A DNA stretch of 43,283 bases from Amycolatopsis taiwanensis DSM 45107 (GTDB lineage: Bacteria; Actinomycetota; Actinomycetes; Mycobacteriales; Pseudonocardiaceae): contig NZ_JAFB01000054.1 of NCBI RefSeq assembly GCF_000519205.1, forward strand, positions 1-43,283, written 5' to 3'. Below are positions 16,513 through 24,627 of this stretch, one piece after another. Every line of letters starts with the position of its first letter. Position 1 is the first letter of the stretch. The translations under genes were made by a program, and so were the position numbers. The notes under the pieces are model-generated. The model was not told the DNA's origin, searched no databases, and saw nothing but the letters and a program-made list of their open reading frames with translations.

Positions 16513-17694
16513 ATGACCACGTTCGACACCGCGGCGGTGTGCGAGTTCGCGCAGCCGCGCGACATGCGCGTCGGGGGCGGCGCGCTGGAGAAGATCGGTG
16601 AGGTCGTGGCCGCGCTCGGCGTGAGCAGGCCGCTGGTCGTGACCGACGTTTTCCTCGTCAGCACCGGATTGGCCGAGCGGGTCACGAAATTGCTGGGCGC
16701 TGCCGGGCTGACGCCGGCCCTGTTCTCCGGCACCGTGCCCGACCCGACCACCGAGTCCCTTGTGGACGGCTTGCGAGCCGTGCGTGACGGCGGCTGTGAC
16801 GCCGTCATCGGCCTCGGCGGCGGCAGCCCGATGGACACCGCGAAGGCGCTGGCGCTGCTGGCCGTGCAGGGCGGCACGATGCGCGACTACAAGGCGCCGC
16901 GACGGAACACCGGGCCCGCGCTACCGATCGTCGCGGTGCCGACGACCGCGGGCAGCGGCTCGGAAGCGACCCAGTTCACGATCATCACCGACAGCGCCTC
17001 GGACGAGAAGATGCTCTGCCCGGGACGGTCCTTCCTCCCGGTCGCCGCGATCGTCGACTACGAGCTCACGCTGTCGATGCCGCCCCGGCTCACGGCCGAC
17101 ACCGGGATCGACGCGCTCACCCACGCTGTCGAGGCCTACGTCAGCCGCAAGGCCAATCCGCTGTCCGACTCGTTGTGTCTCGCGGCGATCGCGACGATCG
17201 GCCGACACCTCCGCCACGCGGTCGCCGACGGCTTCAACCGCGAGGCCCGCGCCGCGATGATGCTCGCCGCCACGCAAGCCGGCATCGCGTTCTCCAACTC
17301 CAGCGTCGCGCTGATCCACGGGATGAGTCGCCCGATCGGCGCGCACTTCCACGTCGCGCACGGGTTGTCCAATGCCATGCTGTTCCCCGCCGTCGCGGCC
17401 TATTCCGCCGACGCCGCCACCACCCGCTACGCCGACTGCGCCCGCGCGTTCGGCGTCGCCAGCGGCACCGATAGCGACGAGCAAGCAGCAACCGCCTTGG
17501 TGGATGCGATCAGCGCGCTGTGCACCGACCTGGAAGTACCCACGCCGGCGGCCTACGGCATCGACGAGGCCGATTGGAACCGCCTCATTCCGACGATGGC
17601 CGAGCAGGCCCTGGCTTCGGGATCGCCCGCCAACAACCCGCGCGTGCCTTCCGCGCGCGAGATCGAAACCCTCTACGCCCGCATCTACCGGTGA
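16513..17694 (+). CDS. iron-containing alcohol dehydrogenase (possible 3-hydroxyisobutyrate/3-hydroxypropionate dehydrogenase)
   Basis: 393 residues from ATG 16513, 15 bases after the hydratase gene with GGAGGTGA upstream. The cofactor loop is GLGGGSPMDTAKALA (about 100-114). The four metal ligands of group III alcohol dehydrogenases are D200, H204 (GIDALTHAVEAY), H269 (LIHGMS) and H283 (AHGLSNAM). Members act on various alcohols and hydroxy acids. In an operon with MmsA and 3-hydroxyisobutyryl-CoA hydrolase, it stands where MmsB (a different fold) normally sits. I infer oxidation of 3-hydroxyisobutyrate or 3-hydroxypropionate to the semialdehyde. DddB of DMSP degradation is an iron dehydrogenase paired with an MmsA-like DddC, a precedent for this pairing. 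Confidence 0.9.
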   Translation: MTTFDTAAVCEFAQPRDMRVGGGALEKIGEVVAALGVSRPLVVTDVFLVSTGLAERVTKLLGAAGLTPALFSGTVPDPTTESLVDGLRAVRDGGCDAVIGLGGGSPMDTAKALALLAVQGGTMRDYKAPRRNTGPALPIVAVPTTAGSGSEATQFTIITDSASDEKMLCPGRSFLPVAAIVDYELTLSMPPRLTADTGIDALTHAVEAYVSRKANPLSDSLCLAAIATIGRHLRHAVADGFNREARAAMMLAATQAGIAFSNSSVALIHGMSRPIGAHFHVAHGLSNAMLFPAVAAYSADAATTRYADCARAFGVASGTDSDEQAATALVDAISALCTDLEVPTPAAYGIDEADWNRLIPTMAEQALASGSPANNPRVPSAREIETLYARIYR

Positions 17695-17704
17695 TTGGAC
17701 AACG

Positions 17705-19216
17705 ATGACCAGCACTGAACCCACCCCCATCGACCACTGGATCGGCGGTGCTCCCACCGCCCGCGACGGCGCGCAGCGCGGCGACGTGTTCAATCCCGCC
17801 ACCGGTGCCGTCACCGGCCGGGTCGCCTACGCCACCGCCGCCGAAACCGAAGCGGCCATCGCGGCGGCGGCCGACGCGTTCCCCGGCTGGTCGCGCACCC
17901 CGCCGCACGTGCGCGCCCGCGTGCTGTTCCGCTTCCGCGACCTCGTCGAGCAGCATGCCGACCGGCTCGCGGAGATCATCACCGCCGAACACGGCAAGGT
18001 TCGGGACGACGCGCGCGGCGAGGTGACCCGCGGGCTCGAGGTCGTCGAGTTCGCGTGCGGCATACCGCACCTGCTCAAGGGCGAGTTCTCCGAGAATGTC
18101 GGCCGGAAGGTCGACGCGGTCACCTTCCGGCAGCCGCTCGGTGTCGTGGCCGGCATCTCGCCGTTCAACTTCCCCGCGATGGTCCCGATGTGGATGTTCC
18201 CGGTCGCGATCGCCTGCGGGAACACCTTCGTGCTGAAACCGTCCGAAAAGGACCCCACCCTGAGCGTCGAGCTGGCGAAGCTGCTCAAGGAAGCCGGGCT
18301 TCCGGACGGGGTGTTCAACGTCGTGCACGGCGACAAGACCGCGGTGGACGTGCTGCTGACCGATCCGCGCGTCGAGGCCGTGAGCTTCGTCGGGTCGACG
18401 CCGATCGCGCGGTACGTGCACACCACCGCGGCCGCGAACGGCAAGCGCGTGCAGGCGCTCGGCGGCGCGAAGAACCACCTGGTCGTCATGCCCGACGCCG
18501 ACCTCGACCAGGCCGTGTCCGCGCTCATGGGCGCCGCCTACGGCTCGGCGGGCGAGCGGTGCATGGCGATCTCCGTGGCCGTGCCGGTCGGCGCCGAGAC
18601 CGCCGAACGGCTGCGGGAACGCCTGATCAAGGCGTTGGCCGAGCTCAAGGTCGGCCCGGGCCTGAATCCGGGTGTGGAGATGGGTCCGCTGGTCACCGGG
18701 GCGCATCGCGACAAGGTCGCCGGCTACCTCGACACCGGCGTCGCGGAAGGCGCCGACCTGGTGGTCGATGGTCGTACGGCCGAGATTCCGGACAGTGGCG
18801 ACGGATTCTTCCTCGGCGGGTCGCTGTTCGACCACGTCACCCCGGCGATGCGGATCTACCGCGAGGAGATCTTCGGCCCCGTGCTGTCGATCGTGCGTGC
18901 GGACAGTTTCGCCGAGGCGCTGACGCTGGTCAATGAGCACGAGTTCGGCAACGGGACCGCGATCTTCACCCGCGATGGCAACACCGCTCGCACTTATCTG
19001 GCCGAAGTCAAGGCCGGGATGGTGGGGATCAACGTGCCGATCCCGGTGCCGATGGCCTTCCACTCCTTCGGCGGCTGGAAGCGCTCGCTGTTCGGCGACC
19101 ACCACGTGCACGGCCCCGAGGGTGTGCGGTTCTACACCCGCAACAAGACCGCCACCACGCGCTGGCCCGGCGACCACCGGATCAGCACCGACTTCGCCAT
19201 GCCGACCCATGTCTGA
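17705..19216 (+). CDS. mmsA: CoA-acylating methylmalonate-semialdehyde dehydrogenase
   Basis: 503 residues from ATG 17705, ten bases after the dehydrogenase gene. Diagnostic for the CoA-dependent branch of the aldehyde dehydrogenases are SPFNFPAMVPMWMFP (FNFPAM at 154-159), GAKNH at 254-258 where other members have a general-base glutamate motif, and catalytic C286 in SAGERCMAISV. The C-terminal IPVPMAFHSFGGWKRSLFGD is also typical. It converts methylmalonate semialdehyde to propionyl-CoA and CO2, and also malonate semialdehyde to acetyl-CoA. Its stop codon overlaps the next gene by eight bases. Confidence 0.93.
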   Translation: MTSTEPTPIDHWIGGAPTARDGAQRGDVFNPATGAVTGRVAYATAAETEAAIAAAADAFPGWSRTPPHVRARVLFRFRDLVEQHADRLAEIITAEHGKVRDDARGEVTRGLEVVEFACGIPHLLKGEFSENVGRKVDAVTFRQPLGVVAGISPFNFPAMVPMWMFPVAIACGNTFVLKPSEKDPTLSVELAKLLKEAGLPDGVFNVVHGDKTAVDVLLTDPRVEAVSFVGSTPIARYVHTTAAANGKRVQALGGAKNHLVVMPDADLDQAVSALMGAAYGSAGERCMAISVAVPVGAETAERLRERLIKALAELKVGPGLNPGVEMGPLVTGAHRDKVAGYLDTGVAEGADLVVDGRTAEIPDSGDGFFLGGSLFDHVTPAMRIYREEIFGPVLSIVRADSFAEALTLVNEHEFGNGTAIFTRDGNTARTYLAEVKAGMVGINVPIPVPMAFHSFGGWKRSLFGDHHVHGPEGVRFYTRNKTATTRWPGDHRISTDFAMPTHV

Positions 19217-20210
19217 AACCGACGGCATCCGAACACGGCTCGACGGGACGCTCGGGCGGATCCGGCTGGACCGCCCGAAAGCTCTCAACGCTCTGACCCT
19301 GCCCATGGTCCGCCGGCTGGAGGAAGTCCTGGCCGAGTGGCGAAAGCGTGACCTGACGGCGGTCCTGATCGACAGCACCGACGCCCGCGCGTTCTGTGCC
19401 GGCGGGGATATCCGGGCGATCCGGGAGAACACCCTGGCCGCCAGGTACGCCGAGAGCGAGGAGTTCTTCGCGACCGAATACCGGGTCAACGCCACGCTCG
19501 CGGCCTATCCGCATCCGGTGGTGGCGCTGATCGACGGGGTCTGTATGGGCGGCGGGCTCGGCCTGTCGGTGCACGGCCCGTTCCGGGTGGTCACCGATGC
19601 GGCCGTGTTCGCCATGCCGGAGACCGGGATCGGGTTCTTCCCCGACATCGGCGCCAGTCACTTCCTGCCACGCCTGCCCGGCGCGATCGGGATGTATCTG
19701 GGGCTGACGGGCCATCGCGTCGGCGCCGCCGAGGCGCTCGAGGTCGGGCTGGCCACGCACTACTCTCCCGCGGAGAAGGCCGGGCAGATTCCCGAACTGC
19801 TCCGGGAGCGCGGTGAGCGCAGCGTCGACGAGGTGCTCCGGCAGGTCGCCGGGGCACCGGATCGGCCCAGTGAGCTGGCCGCGCACCGCGGCGAGATCGA
19901 CCACTGCTTCGGCGCCGCGAGCTTGGCGGAGATCCGGGGGCGGCTCGCGGCGTCCGCGACGCCGTGGGCTCGCGACACGCTCGCCACGGTGGATCGGATG
20001 TCCCCGGCGAGTCTCGCGGTCACCTTCGACCTGCTCACCCGGGGCCGCGAGCGTTCCCTCGCCGAATGTCTCGACGCCGAACTGCGGGCCGGTCGCGTCG
20101 TCACCCGCAGCGCCGACTTCGTCGAAGGCGTGCGGGCGGTGCTGGTGGACAAGGACAAGTCGCCCCGCTGGGCGAGCGAGTACACATCGGACAAAGGAGT
20201 TCGCGGATGA
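19209..20210 (+). CDS. 3-hydroxyisobutyryl-CoA hydrolase (crotonase family)
   Basis: 333 residues from ATG 19209, overlapping the mmsA end. Motifs of the hydrolase branch: AFCAGGDIRAI, CMGGGLGLSVHG, and MPETGIGFFPDIGASHFLPR with E138 and D146. The C-terminal domain (DRMSPASLAVTFDLLTRG, then later VRAVLVDKDKSPRW) distinguishes it from short enoyl-CoA hydratases. It releases free 3-hydroxyisobutyrate (or 3-hydroxypropionate) from the CoA ester, which gives the dehydrogenase at 16513 its substrate. The stop overlaps the next start (ATGA). Confidence 0.92.
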   Translation: MSETDGIRTRLDGTLGRIRLDRPKALNALTLPMVRRLEEVLAEWRKRDLTAVLIDSTDARAFCAGGDIRAIRENTLAARYAESEEFFATEYRVNATLAAYPHPVVALIDGVCMGGGLGLSVHGPFRVVTDAAVFAMPETGIGFFPDIGASHFLPRLPGAIGMYLGLTGHRVGAAEALEVGLATHYSPAEKAGQIPELLRERGERSVDEVLRQVAGAPDRPSELAAHRGEIDHCFGAASLAEIRGRLAASATPWARDTLATVDRMSPASLAVTFDLLTRGRERSLAECLDAELRAGRVVTRSADFVEGVRAVLVDKDKSPRWASEYTSDKGVRG

Positions 20211-21481
20211 AGGACGAGGACCGTCGCAGTGTCGTGACGTCCGGCGCGGAGATCACCCCGATCGGTGAGCTGCCGCCGGTGGGTGTCGTGCCACCGCGCA
20301 TGCATGCCCAAGTGGTGCGCCCGCACCGCTACGGCGACCCGGCTGCCGCATTCCAGCCCGAGGTCGTGGACACCCCGCGGATCGGACCCGGCGAGGTGCT
20401 GATCGCGGTGATGGCCGCCGGCATCAACTACAACAACGTCTGGGCCGCCCGCGGCTACCCGGTCGACCAGGTCGCGGTGCGGCAGAAGCGAGGCGAGCCC
20501 GAGGACTTCCACGTCGGCGGCTCCGACGCCGCCGGCATCGTCTACGCCGTCGGCGACGGGGTCGCCGGCATCGAGATCGGCCAGCACGTCGTCATCCACC
20601 CCGGGGTGTGGGACGCCGACGACCCATGGATCGCCCGCGGCAAGGACCCGATGATCGCGCCCAGCGCGAAGATCTGGGGCTACGACACCAACTACGGCGC
20701 CTTCGGCCAGTTCGCCCGCGTCCAGGCCCATCAGGTGATGCCCAAGGCCGAGCACCTGTCCTGGGCGGCGGCAGCCGCCCCGACGCTGGTCGGCACGACC
20801 GCCTACCGGATGCTGCATGGCTGGGCCGGCAACACCGTGCAGGAGGGCGACCTCGTCCTCGTCTGGGGCGGCTCCGGCGGCCTGGGCACCCAGGCCTCCC
20901 AACTGGTGCGGGCCGCCGGCGCCCGCGCGGTGGCCGTGGTGTCCGACGACGAGCGCGGCGAGTACGCGATGAAATACGGCGCCATCGGCTACATCAACCG
21001 ACGCGACTACAACCACTGGGGCGTGCCCCCGCTCGTCGACGACAAGGCCGGTCAGAAGGAGTGGTCCGCCGGTGCCCGTGCCTTCGGCAAGAAGCTCTGG
21101 GAAATCGCCGGTGGCCGTGAGGACCCGGCGATCGTGTTCGAGCACCCCGGCGGCGCGACCATCCCGACGAGCATCTTCCTGTGCCAGGCCGGGGGCATGG
21201 TCGTCATCTGCGCCGGCACCACCGGCTTCGACGCGATGGTCGACCTGCGTTACCACTGGACACGGCAGAAGCGGCTGCAGGGCTCGCACGGCACCAACGA
21301 CGAGCAGGCCTACGCCTACAACGACCTCATCCGCGCCGGCACGATCGACCCGGTCGTCGGCCGCACGATCCCGTTCTCCGACATCCCGGGCGCCCACGCC
21401 GCGATGGGCCGCGGCGAGGACGTGTTCGGCAATGCCGCCGTCCTGATCGGCGCATCCGAACCCGGCCAGGGCCGCGCCTGA
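20207..21481 (+). CDS. crotonyl-CoA carboxylase/reductase-type enzyme
   Basis: 424 residues from ATG 20207. It is a zinc-free medium-chain dehydrogenase/reductase with the Ccr-specific long N-terminus and inserts: AGINYNNVWAARGYPVD at about 72-88, WDADDPWIARGKDPMI at about 135-150, GYDTNYGAFGQFARVQAH, the nucleotide loop VWGGSGGLGTQA at about 219-230, and DYNHWGVPP later. Ccr reduces crotonyl-CoA with NADPH, with or without CO2 fixation; relatives reduce acrylyl-CoA. In this operon it could handle the same unsaturated CoA ester as the hydratase, either as carboxylating entry to the ethylmalonyl-CoA route or as detoxifying reductase. Sequence alone does not settle which. A strong terminator follows. 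Confidence 0.88.
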   Translation: MKDEDRRSVVTSGAEITPIGELPPVGVVPPRMHAQVVRPHRYGDPAAAFQPEVVDTPRIGPGEVLIAVMAAGINYNNVWAARGYPVDQVAVRQKRGEPEDFHVGGSDAAGIVYAVGDGVAGIEIGQHVVIHPGVWDADDPWIARGKDPMIAPSAKIWGYDTNYGAFGQFARVQAHQVMPKAEHLSWAAAAAPTLVGTTAYRMLHGWAGNTVQEGDLVLVWGGSGGLGTQASQLVRAAGARAVAVVSDDERGEYAMKYGAIGYINRRDYNHWGVPPLVDDKAGQKEWSAGARAFGKKLWEIAGGREDPAIVFEHPGGATIPTSIFLCQAGGMVVICAGTTGFDAMVDLRYHWTRQKRLQGSHGTNDEQAYAYNDLIRAGTIDPVVGRTIPFSDIPGAHAAMGRGEDVFGNAAVLIGASEPGQGRA

Positions 21482-21484
21482 ACC

Positions 21485-21526
21485 GTTCCCGGTGGGCGGC
21501 GCCCGGCCTCCCCGCCCACCGGGAAC
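21485..21526 (+). terminator. terminator after the hydratase operon
   Basis: A perfect 15-bp stem (GTTCCCGGTGGGCGG at 21485-21499, its complement at 21512-21526) with a 12-base loop, beginning four bases after the stop codon. There is no T tract, which is usual for high-GC actinobacteria. Confidence 0.8.
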
Positions 21527-21565
21527 GCCCATTCCCGAAACCGCGCCCCTGAATCCGCTGTGTTG

Positions 21566-21601
21566 TTCAAAACGCGCGATCGACGAACGCGGACTTTTGA
21601 A
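21566..21601. promoter_or_regulatory. inverted repeat before the LysR gene
   Basis: TTCAAAA at 21566-21572 and TTTTGAA at 21595-21601 are perfect complements with centres about 29 bases apart, and short CGCG blocks repeat inside. The repeat ends 41 bases before the LysR-type ATG. The A/T-rich arms stand out in this GC-rich stretch. An autoregulatory site of the LysR protein is a reasonable inference. Confidence 0.45.
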
Positions 21602-21642
21602 TCACCCTCCAGCGACGACGCCGATGAGGGCAGGAGCACCAC

Positions 21643-22536
21643 ATGATCTCCGCCGACGATCTGGGGATTTTCCTCGAGGTCGCACGCCGCGGCCGCCTGA
21701 CCGAGGCCGCGAAACACCTCGGCCTGAACCACACCACAGTGGGGCGGCACATCGCCCACCTCGAACGCACCGCCGAGCAACGCCTCTTCCACCGCGAACC
21801 CTCCGGCTGGGTGCTCACCCCGGCCGGCACCCGCCTGCTCGAACACGCCGAAGCCGTCGAGGCAGCGGTGCTCGCCGCCCGCGAGGACTGCCTGCAGACC
21901 GGGCGATACCTCACCGGCGCGGTACGGATGATCACCCCCGACGGGTTCGGCACCTTCCTGCTCGCCCCCGAACTCGGCACCCTCGCGGACTCGTTCCCGG
22001 CGCTTTCCCTGGAGCTCGTGATCGCGAACGTCCACGCGTCGCTGTCCACACGCGAGTTCGACCTGGCGGTCACCATCGAACGACCGGTCACCCGCGCGGT
22101 GAACGCCCGCAGACTGGCGGACTACGACTTGCGCCTGTACGCGGCACCGTCCTTTCTCGACAGTCACAGTCCGATTTCCTCGGCCGGCGATCTCGAGGGC
22201 GACCCGTTCATCTGGTACACCGAGGACGCCTTGTGCGCGCCGACGCTGGAAACGCTCTTCCAGGCCGTGCCGGCGGCGCGGCCGGTCTATTTGACCAACA
22301 CGATTTCAGGGCAGATCTGTGCGGGCCGTCAGGGCCTCGGCTGGGTCTTCCTGCCCTCGTGGATCGGTGACACCGCCGACGGCCTGCGCCGCGTCGACGC
22401 CTTCCCCCACTCCGTGCCGCACAGCTATTGGCTTCTGGTGCCACGCAACCTGGCACGGCTGGCCCGCGTGCGCGCGATGTCCGCCGCCATCCACGAACTC
22501 GTCACCGGCTACGAGGGGCTGCGCCCGCCCCGCTGA
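21643..22536 (+). CDS. LysR-family transcriptional regulator
   Basis: 297 residues from ATG 21643. Residues 1-65 are the winged helix-turn-helix (ISADDLGIFLEVARRGRL, TEAAKHLGLNHTTVGRHI, FHREPSGWVLTPAGTRLL). The rest is a substrate-binding-like effector domain starting near TGAVRMITPDGFGTFLLAP. It lies on the same strand as the genes on both sides and is bounded by terminators upstream (21485) and downstream (22537), so it is transcribed alone. Its target is probably the carrier/OsmC/ligase/crotonase unit beginning at 22703, or the operon just before it. Confidence 0.9.
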   Translation: MISADDLGIFLEVARRGRLTEAAKHLGLNHTTVGRHIAHLERTAEQRLFHREPSGWVLTPAGTRLLEHAEAVEAAVLAAREDCLQTGRYLTGAVRMITPDGFGTFLLAPELGTLADSFPALSLELVIANVHASLSTREFDLAVTIERPVTRAVNARRLADYDLRLYAAPSFLDSHSPISSAGDLEGDPFIWYTEDALCAPTLETLFQAVPAARPVYLTNTISGQICAGRQGLGWVFLPSWIGDTADGLRRVDAFPHSVPHSYWLLVPRNLARLARVRAMSAAIHELVTGYEGLRPPR

Positions 22537-22570
22537 CCACAGCGGTGTGCACGAATGCAGACCGCTGTGG
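22537..22570 (+). terminator. terminator after the LysR gene
   Basis: CCACAGCGGT at 22537-22546 pairs perfectly with ACCGCTGTGG at 22561-22570 across a 14-base loop, and starts immediately after the LysR stop codon. Confidence 0.75.
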
Positions 22571-22702
22571 GGATCTGGTCGTTGCCCGGCCCCGAACAGC
22601 TCTGTTTTCCTTTCATCAGGCCAAAAACGCGCGCAGGCCCCTTGTCCACCGCAGTTGCGGACGGTCCACGACGGCTCGTCCGCCGAACGGAACGGTGACT
22701 TC

Positions 22703-24061
22703 ATGGCGCAAGCAACGACGCGGCGCACCAGCTCGCCACGCATGGTCGCGCTCGGCAGTTTCATCGGCACCACCATCGAGTGGTACGACTTTTTCCTCTA
22801 CGGCAGCGCCGCGGCGCTCGTGTTCGGCCCACTGTTCTTCCCCAGCGTCTCCCCCGTCCTCGGCTTGATCGCCGCCTTCAGCACCTACGCCGTCGGGTTC
22901 CTGGCCCGGCCGCTCGGCGCGCTCGTCGGCGGCCACGTCGGCGACCGCATCGGCCGCAAGGCGATGCTCGTCGCCTCGCTACTGATCGCGGGCGGCGCGA
23001 CCGCACTCGTCGGTGTGCTGCCGACCTACGCCGGCATCGGCGTGGGAGCACCGCTGCTGCTGGTGCTGCTGCGGCTGGCGCAGGGCTTCGGCGTCGGCGG
23101 CGAATGGGGTGGCGCGGCCCTGGTCTCGGTCGAAAGCGCACCCGCCCGCCGGCGCGGGTTCTACGGCAGCTTCACCCAGATCGGCGTCTCCGCCGGCATG
23201 CTCATGGCCGCGGGTGCCTTCACCCTCGGCCAGACCATGTTGACCAGGGAGCAGTTCCTCTCCTGGGGCTGGCGCGTCCCGTTCCTCGCCAGTGGTCTGC
23301 TGGTGATCGTCGGGCTGCTGATCCGCGTCAAAATAAGCGAACCCGAGTCGTTCACCCGCATGAAGCAGGACAACAAGCTGCCCGAGCGACCGCTCGTGGA
23401 GGTCATGCGCACCCAACGGCGCCCGGTGTGGCTCACCACCGGCATGCGACTGTCGCAGAACGCGCTCTACTACCTGTACACGACGTTCGGCATCGCCTAC
23501 ATCGCACGCTCCGCCGACGACACCGTCGGACTGCGGGCGGTCCTGGTCGCCTCGGCGATCAGCCTGGCGACCGTGCCCGCCTGGGCGTGGCTGTCGGACC
23601 GATGGGGCCGCCGGCCGCTCTACCTGTTCGGCACGGTGGCCAGTGCGATGTTCATCGCCCCGTTCTTCCTGCTCGCCGACACCGGCAACCCGGTGCTGAT
23701 CACCCTCGGCATGGTGGCCGGCATCAACCTGTTCCACGACGCCATGTACGGACCGCAGGCGGCCTTCTTCGCCGAACTGTTCCCCACAAACGTCCGCTAC
23801 AGCGGTGCGTCGATGGGCTACCAATTCGGCTCCGTGCTCTCCGGCGGCCTCGCGCCGCTGATCGCCAGCAGCCTGCTCGCCGCTGGTGGCGGGAAGCCGT
23901 GGCTCGTCGTGGGCTACTGCCTCGTGCTCAGTGTGATCACCGGTGTCTGCGCCTACCTAGCTCCCGAAACCTTCCGTGCCAGCACCGACAGCACGGATTA
24001 CGCGGCCGTCGCCCCGGCGGCCGCGACCACCCGCACCATCGAGATAGGAGAACTCCGATGA
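22703..24061 (+). CDS. MHS-family (metabolite:H+ symporter) MFS carrier
   Basis: 452 residues from ATG 22703. The start is a textbook MHS signature: MVALGSFIGTTIEWYDFFLYG followed by LVFGPLFFP. GGHVGDRIGRKAMLV is the loop between helices 2 and 3. RLAQGFGVGGEWGGAALVSVE is the conserved helix-4/5 region, and PTNVRYSGASMGYQFG the late one. About twelve membrane segments. Family members import alpha-ketoglutarate, proline/betaine, shikimate, dicarboxylates or aromatic acids with protons. It is the first gene of a four-gene unit with ATGA/GTGA overlaps throughout, so its substrate is probably the acid activated by the ligase at 24624. Confidence 0.9.
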   Translation: MAQATTRRTSSPRMVALGSFIGTTIEWYDFFLYGSAAALVFGPLFFPSVSPVLGLIAAFSTYAVGFLARPLGALVGGHVGDRIGRKAMLVASLLIAGGATALVGVLPTYAGIGVGAPLLLVLLRLAQGFGVGGEWGGAALVSVESAPARRRGFYGSFTQIGVSAGMLMAAGAFTLGQTMLTREQFLSWGWRVPFLASGLLVIVGLLIRVKISEPESFTRMKQDNKLPERPLVEVMRTQRRPVWLTTGMRLSQNALYYLYTTFGIAYIARSADDTVGLRAVLVASAISLATVPAWAWLSDRWGRRPLYLFGTVASAMFIAPFFLLADTGNPVLITLGMVAGINLFHDAMYGPQAAFFAELFPTNVRYSGASMGYQFGSVLSGGLAPLIASSLLAAGGGKPWLVVGYCLVLSVITGVCAYLAPETFRASTDSTDYAAVAPAAATTRTIEIGELR

Positions 24062-24627
24062 ACGGAACCACCGCCGCCCCCAACGGCATCGACCGCGAAG
24101 CGCTGGACGCCACGATCGCCGCCGTCCGCGCCCAGCCCGAACTCGCCCAGGTCACCTTCACCCTCGACGCCGACTGGAAGAGCGGCTGCCACCAGCGCGC
24201 CACCACCGGCGAGCTGCGCCAGGCCGGCGCGCCCGTCGAGACCCGCACCTCCCGCTACGTCCTCGAATCCGACGAGCCCGCGGCCCTGCTGGGCACCGAC
24301 CACGCCGCCAGTCCCGCCGAATACATCCTGCAGGCACTGGCCGGCTGCTACTCGGTCACCTTCGCCGCGAACGCCACCGTCCGCGGCATCGAACTGTCGT
24401 CGCTGCGACTGGAGCTGGAAGCCGACTTCGACCTACAGGCCTTCCTCGGTCTGGACAACGACGCCCGTCCCGGCGCCCGGGAGATCCGGGTGACCGTGCA
24501 CGCCGAGTCGCCCTCCGCGACCCGTCAGCAGTTGCAGGAGCTGACCGAGGCCGTGCAGCGCCGATCCCCGATCCGGGACACCCTGGCGGGGCCGGTCCAG
24601 GTCACGACCATCCTGGCGGAGTCGTGA
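24058..24627 (+). CDS. OsmC-family protein
   Basis: 189 residues from ATG 24058, overlapping the carrier gene by four bases. YVLESDEPAALLGTDHAASPAEYILQALAGC has the OsmC pattern P-x-E-x-(I/L)L-x-A-L-x-G-C. Its cysteine sits in AGCYSVTF; the second would be expected further on (ATVRGIELSSLRLELE follows), but no other cysteine appears in the expected region. A further cysteine occurs early in KSGCHQRATT. Classical OsmC/Ohr members reduce organic peroxides with two cysteines. Members of this branch, next to acyl-CoA or thiol metabolism genes, have unknown roles. It is coupled to the ligase by a GTGA overlap. Confidence 0.85.
   Translation: MNGTTAAPNGIDREALDATIAAVRAQPELAQVTFTLDADWKSGCHQRATTGELRQAGAPVETRTSRYVLESDEPAALLGTDHAASPAEYILQALAGCYSVTFAANATVRGIELSSLRLELEADFDLQAFLGLDNDARPGAREIRVTVHAESPSATRQQLQELTEAVQRRSPIRDTLAGPVQVTTILAES

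Noticed and set aside
17585..19495. 636-codon minus-strand frame
   Set aside because: Antisense to mmsA and the hydrolase gene; its text is Arg/Gly/His-rich without domain features.
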